The notes beneath the pieces are model-generated. The model searched no databases. It had not been told where the DNA came from and saw only the letters and a program-made list of their open reading frames with translations. This document shows, piece after piece, positions 53,064-53,324 of a stretch of 53,324 bases of DNA; position 1 is the stretch's first letter, and each line of letters begins with the position of its first letter. This DNA comes from an uncultured Alphaproteobacteria bacterium (GTDB taxonomy: Bacteria; Pseudomonadota; Alphaproteobacteria; CAAHEQ01; UBA3637), in contig CALXUB010000020.1 of NCBI GenBank assembly GCA_944391565.1, positions 1 to 53,324 on the forward strand, read 5' to 3'. Position numbers and translations under genes: made by a program.

Positions 53064-53324
53064 CTAGCGAAACACAAAAATTCTGGCTGGTCGGGTATAT
53101 CCTAAACCCCAATAAACACAAGGGTTATAATGTGGTCCGTTTTTTCCTGGCTGGTCACTGGTCACTTCTGGCTGGTCACTTTGGGGAAAAAGTAATATAA
53201 ATGATAATTTATCGGTGGAAGTGAGAGCCGAAATATCCACGTTTGAAACATCAATTTCGCCACTCATGAGTTTTGGCAACAACGCATCTCGCAACTGCGC
53301 AAGTCGTGTGTTTTCTCGTTGATT
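53064..53324 (-). CDS. hsdS: Type I restriction specificity subunit HsdS, C-terminal fragment
   Basis: Minus-strand frame open from the window end to TAG at 53066-53064. It begins NQRENTRLAQLRDALLPKLM then SGEIDVSNVDIS, the conserved C-terminal region of HsdS. HsdS normally ends near here; this one continues about 50 residues in a tail with SDQPEVTSDQPGKNGPHY, which reads through the short GGCTGGTC repeats. The rest of the type I system lies beyond the window. The tail may be an artefact of an inserted repeat that destroyed the original stop. Confidence 0.85.
   Translation of the reverse strand, partial: NQRENTRLAQLRDALLPKLMSGEIDVSNVDISALTSTDKLSFILLFPQSDQPEVTSDQPGKNGPHYNPCVYWGLGYTRPARIFVFR
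53081..53180 (+). repeat. Short repeats TTCTGGCTGGTC/CACT
   Basis: TTCTGGCTGGTC occurs at 53081, a TTCCTGGCTGGTCACTGGTCAC version at 53145, and TTCTGGCTGGTCACT at 53166. They lie within the C-terminal tail of the HsdS frame and encode repeated DQP on the minus strand. Confidence 0.75.

Noticed and set aside
52967..53200. A 77-codon plus-strand frame at the window end
   Set aside because: No ribosome site or recognisable domain, and it is antisense to the HsdS tail.

Overview
The window looks like part of the chromosome of an uncultured, fairly AT-rich alphaproteobacterium, probably a gut lineage with anaerobic metabolism. The evidence is a CckA-type hybrid kinase, a circularly permuted (two-piece) tmRNA gene next to an alphaproteobacterial-type sspB, the linked set gpmI-envC-ctpA-yibQ-rppH, recA beside alaS, and an oxygen-independent NrdD/NrdG reductase. 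The gut assignment is inference. All calls come from reading the sequence; no database search was run.

Layout. Positions 1-5800 hold the tail of a Cys-rich secreted protein, then a minus-strand block recA, alaS, LOG-family hydrolase, ybaB, recR. Positions 6000-11000 hold a membrane histidine kinase with a small partner and a periplasmic binding protein, and a convergent M23 endopeptidase. Positions 11200-14030 are a variable surface locus: an ankyrin-like pseudogene, then a 733-residue prepilin-like, Cys-rich repeat protein. Its promoter carries an 11-G tract between good -35 and -10 boxes, the arrangement of known phase-variable promoters. Positions 14000-31800 are mostly housekeeping: tyrS, cckA, an anaerobic ribonucleotide reductase operon with the glycyl-radical domain on a separate 65-residue gene, the cell-envelope operon, a prepilin peptidase, rodZ, prfA, prmC, sspB and ssrA. 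Positions 31900-43900 carry proS of the archaeal/eukaryotic type, stress genes (SDR, dps, clpB with a sigma-32-like promoter, ferritin-like), lysS, NUDIX, and several unknown genes.

From about 44000 to the end the window is accessory. A dual-OB-like gene plus a DUF488 gene lie between two copies of a box-plus-hairpin module. They are followed by a nuclease-helicase (DUF2075 type), an AbiE-type toxin-antitoxin pair with its operator, an array of short phased repeats, a large serine recombinase with DUF2924, a replication-initiator-like gene, a 51-bp-period palindrome array, and the C-terminus of a type I restriction specificity subunit. This reads as a defence and mobile-element island.

The strongest leads are the poly-G promoter of the prepilin-like protein, the split NrdD, the repeat-flanked DUF488 cassette, and the two periodic repeat arrays around the recombinase/replication genes.
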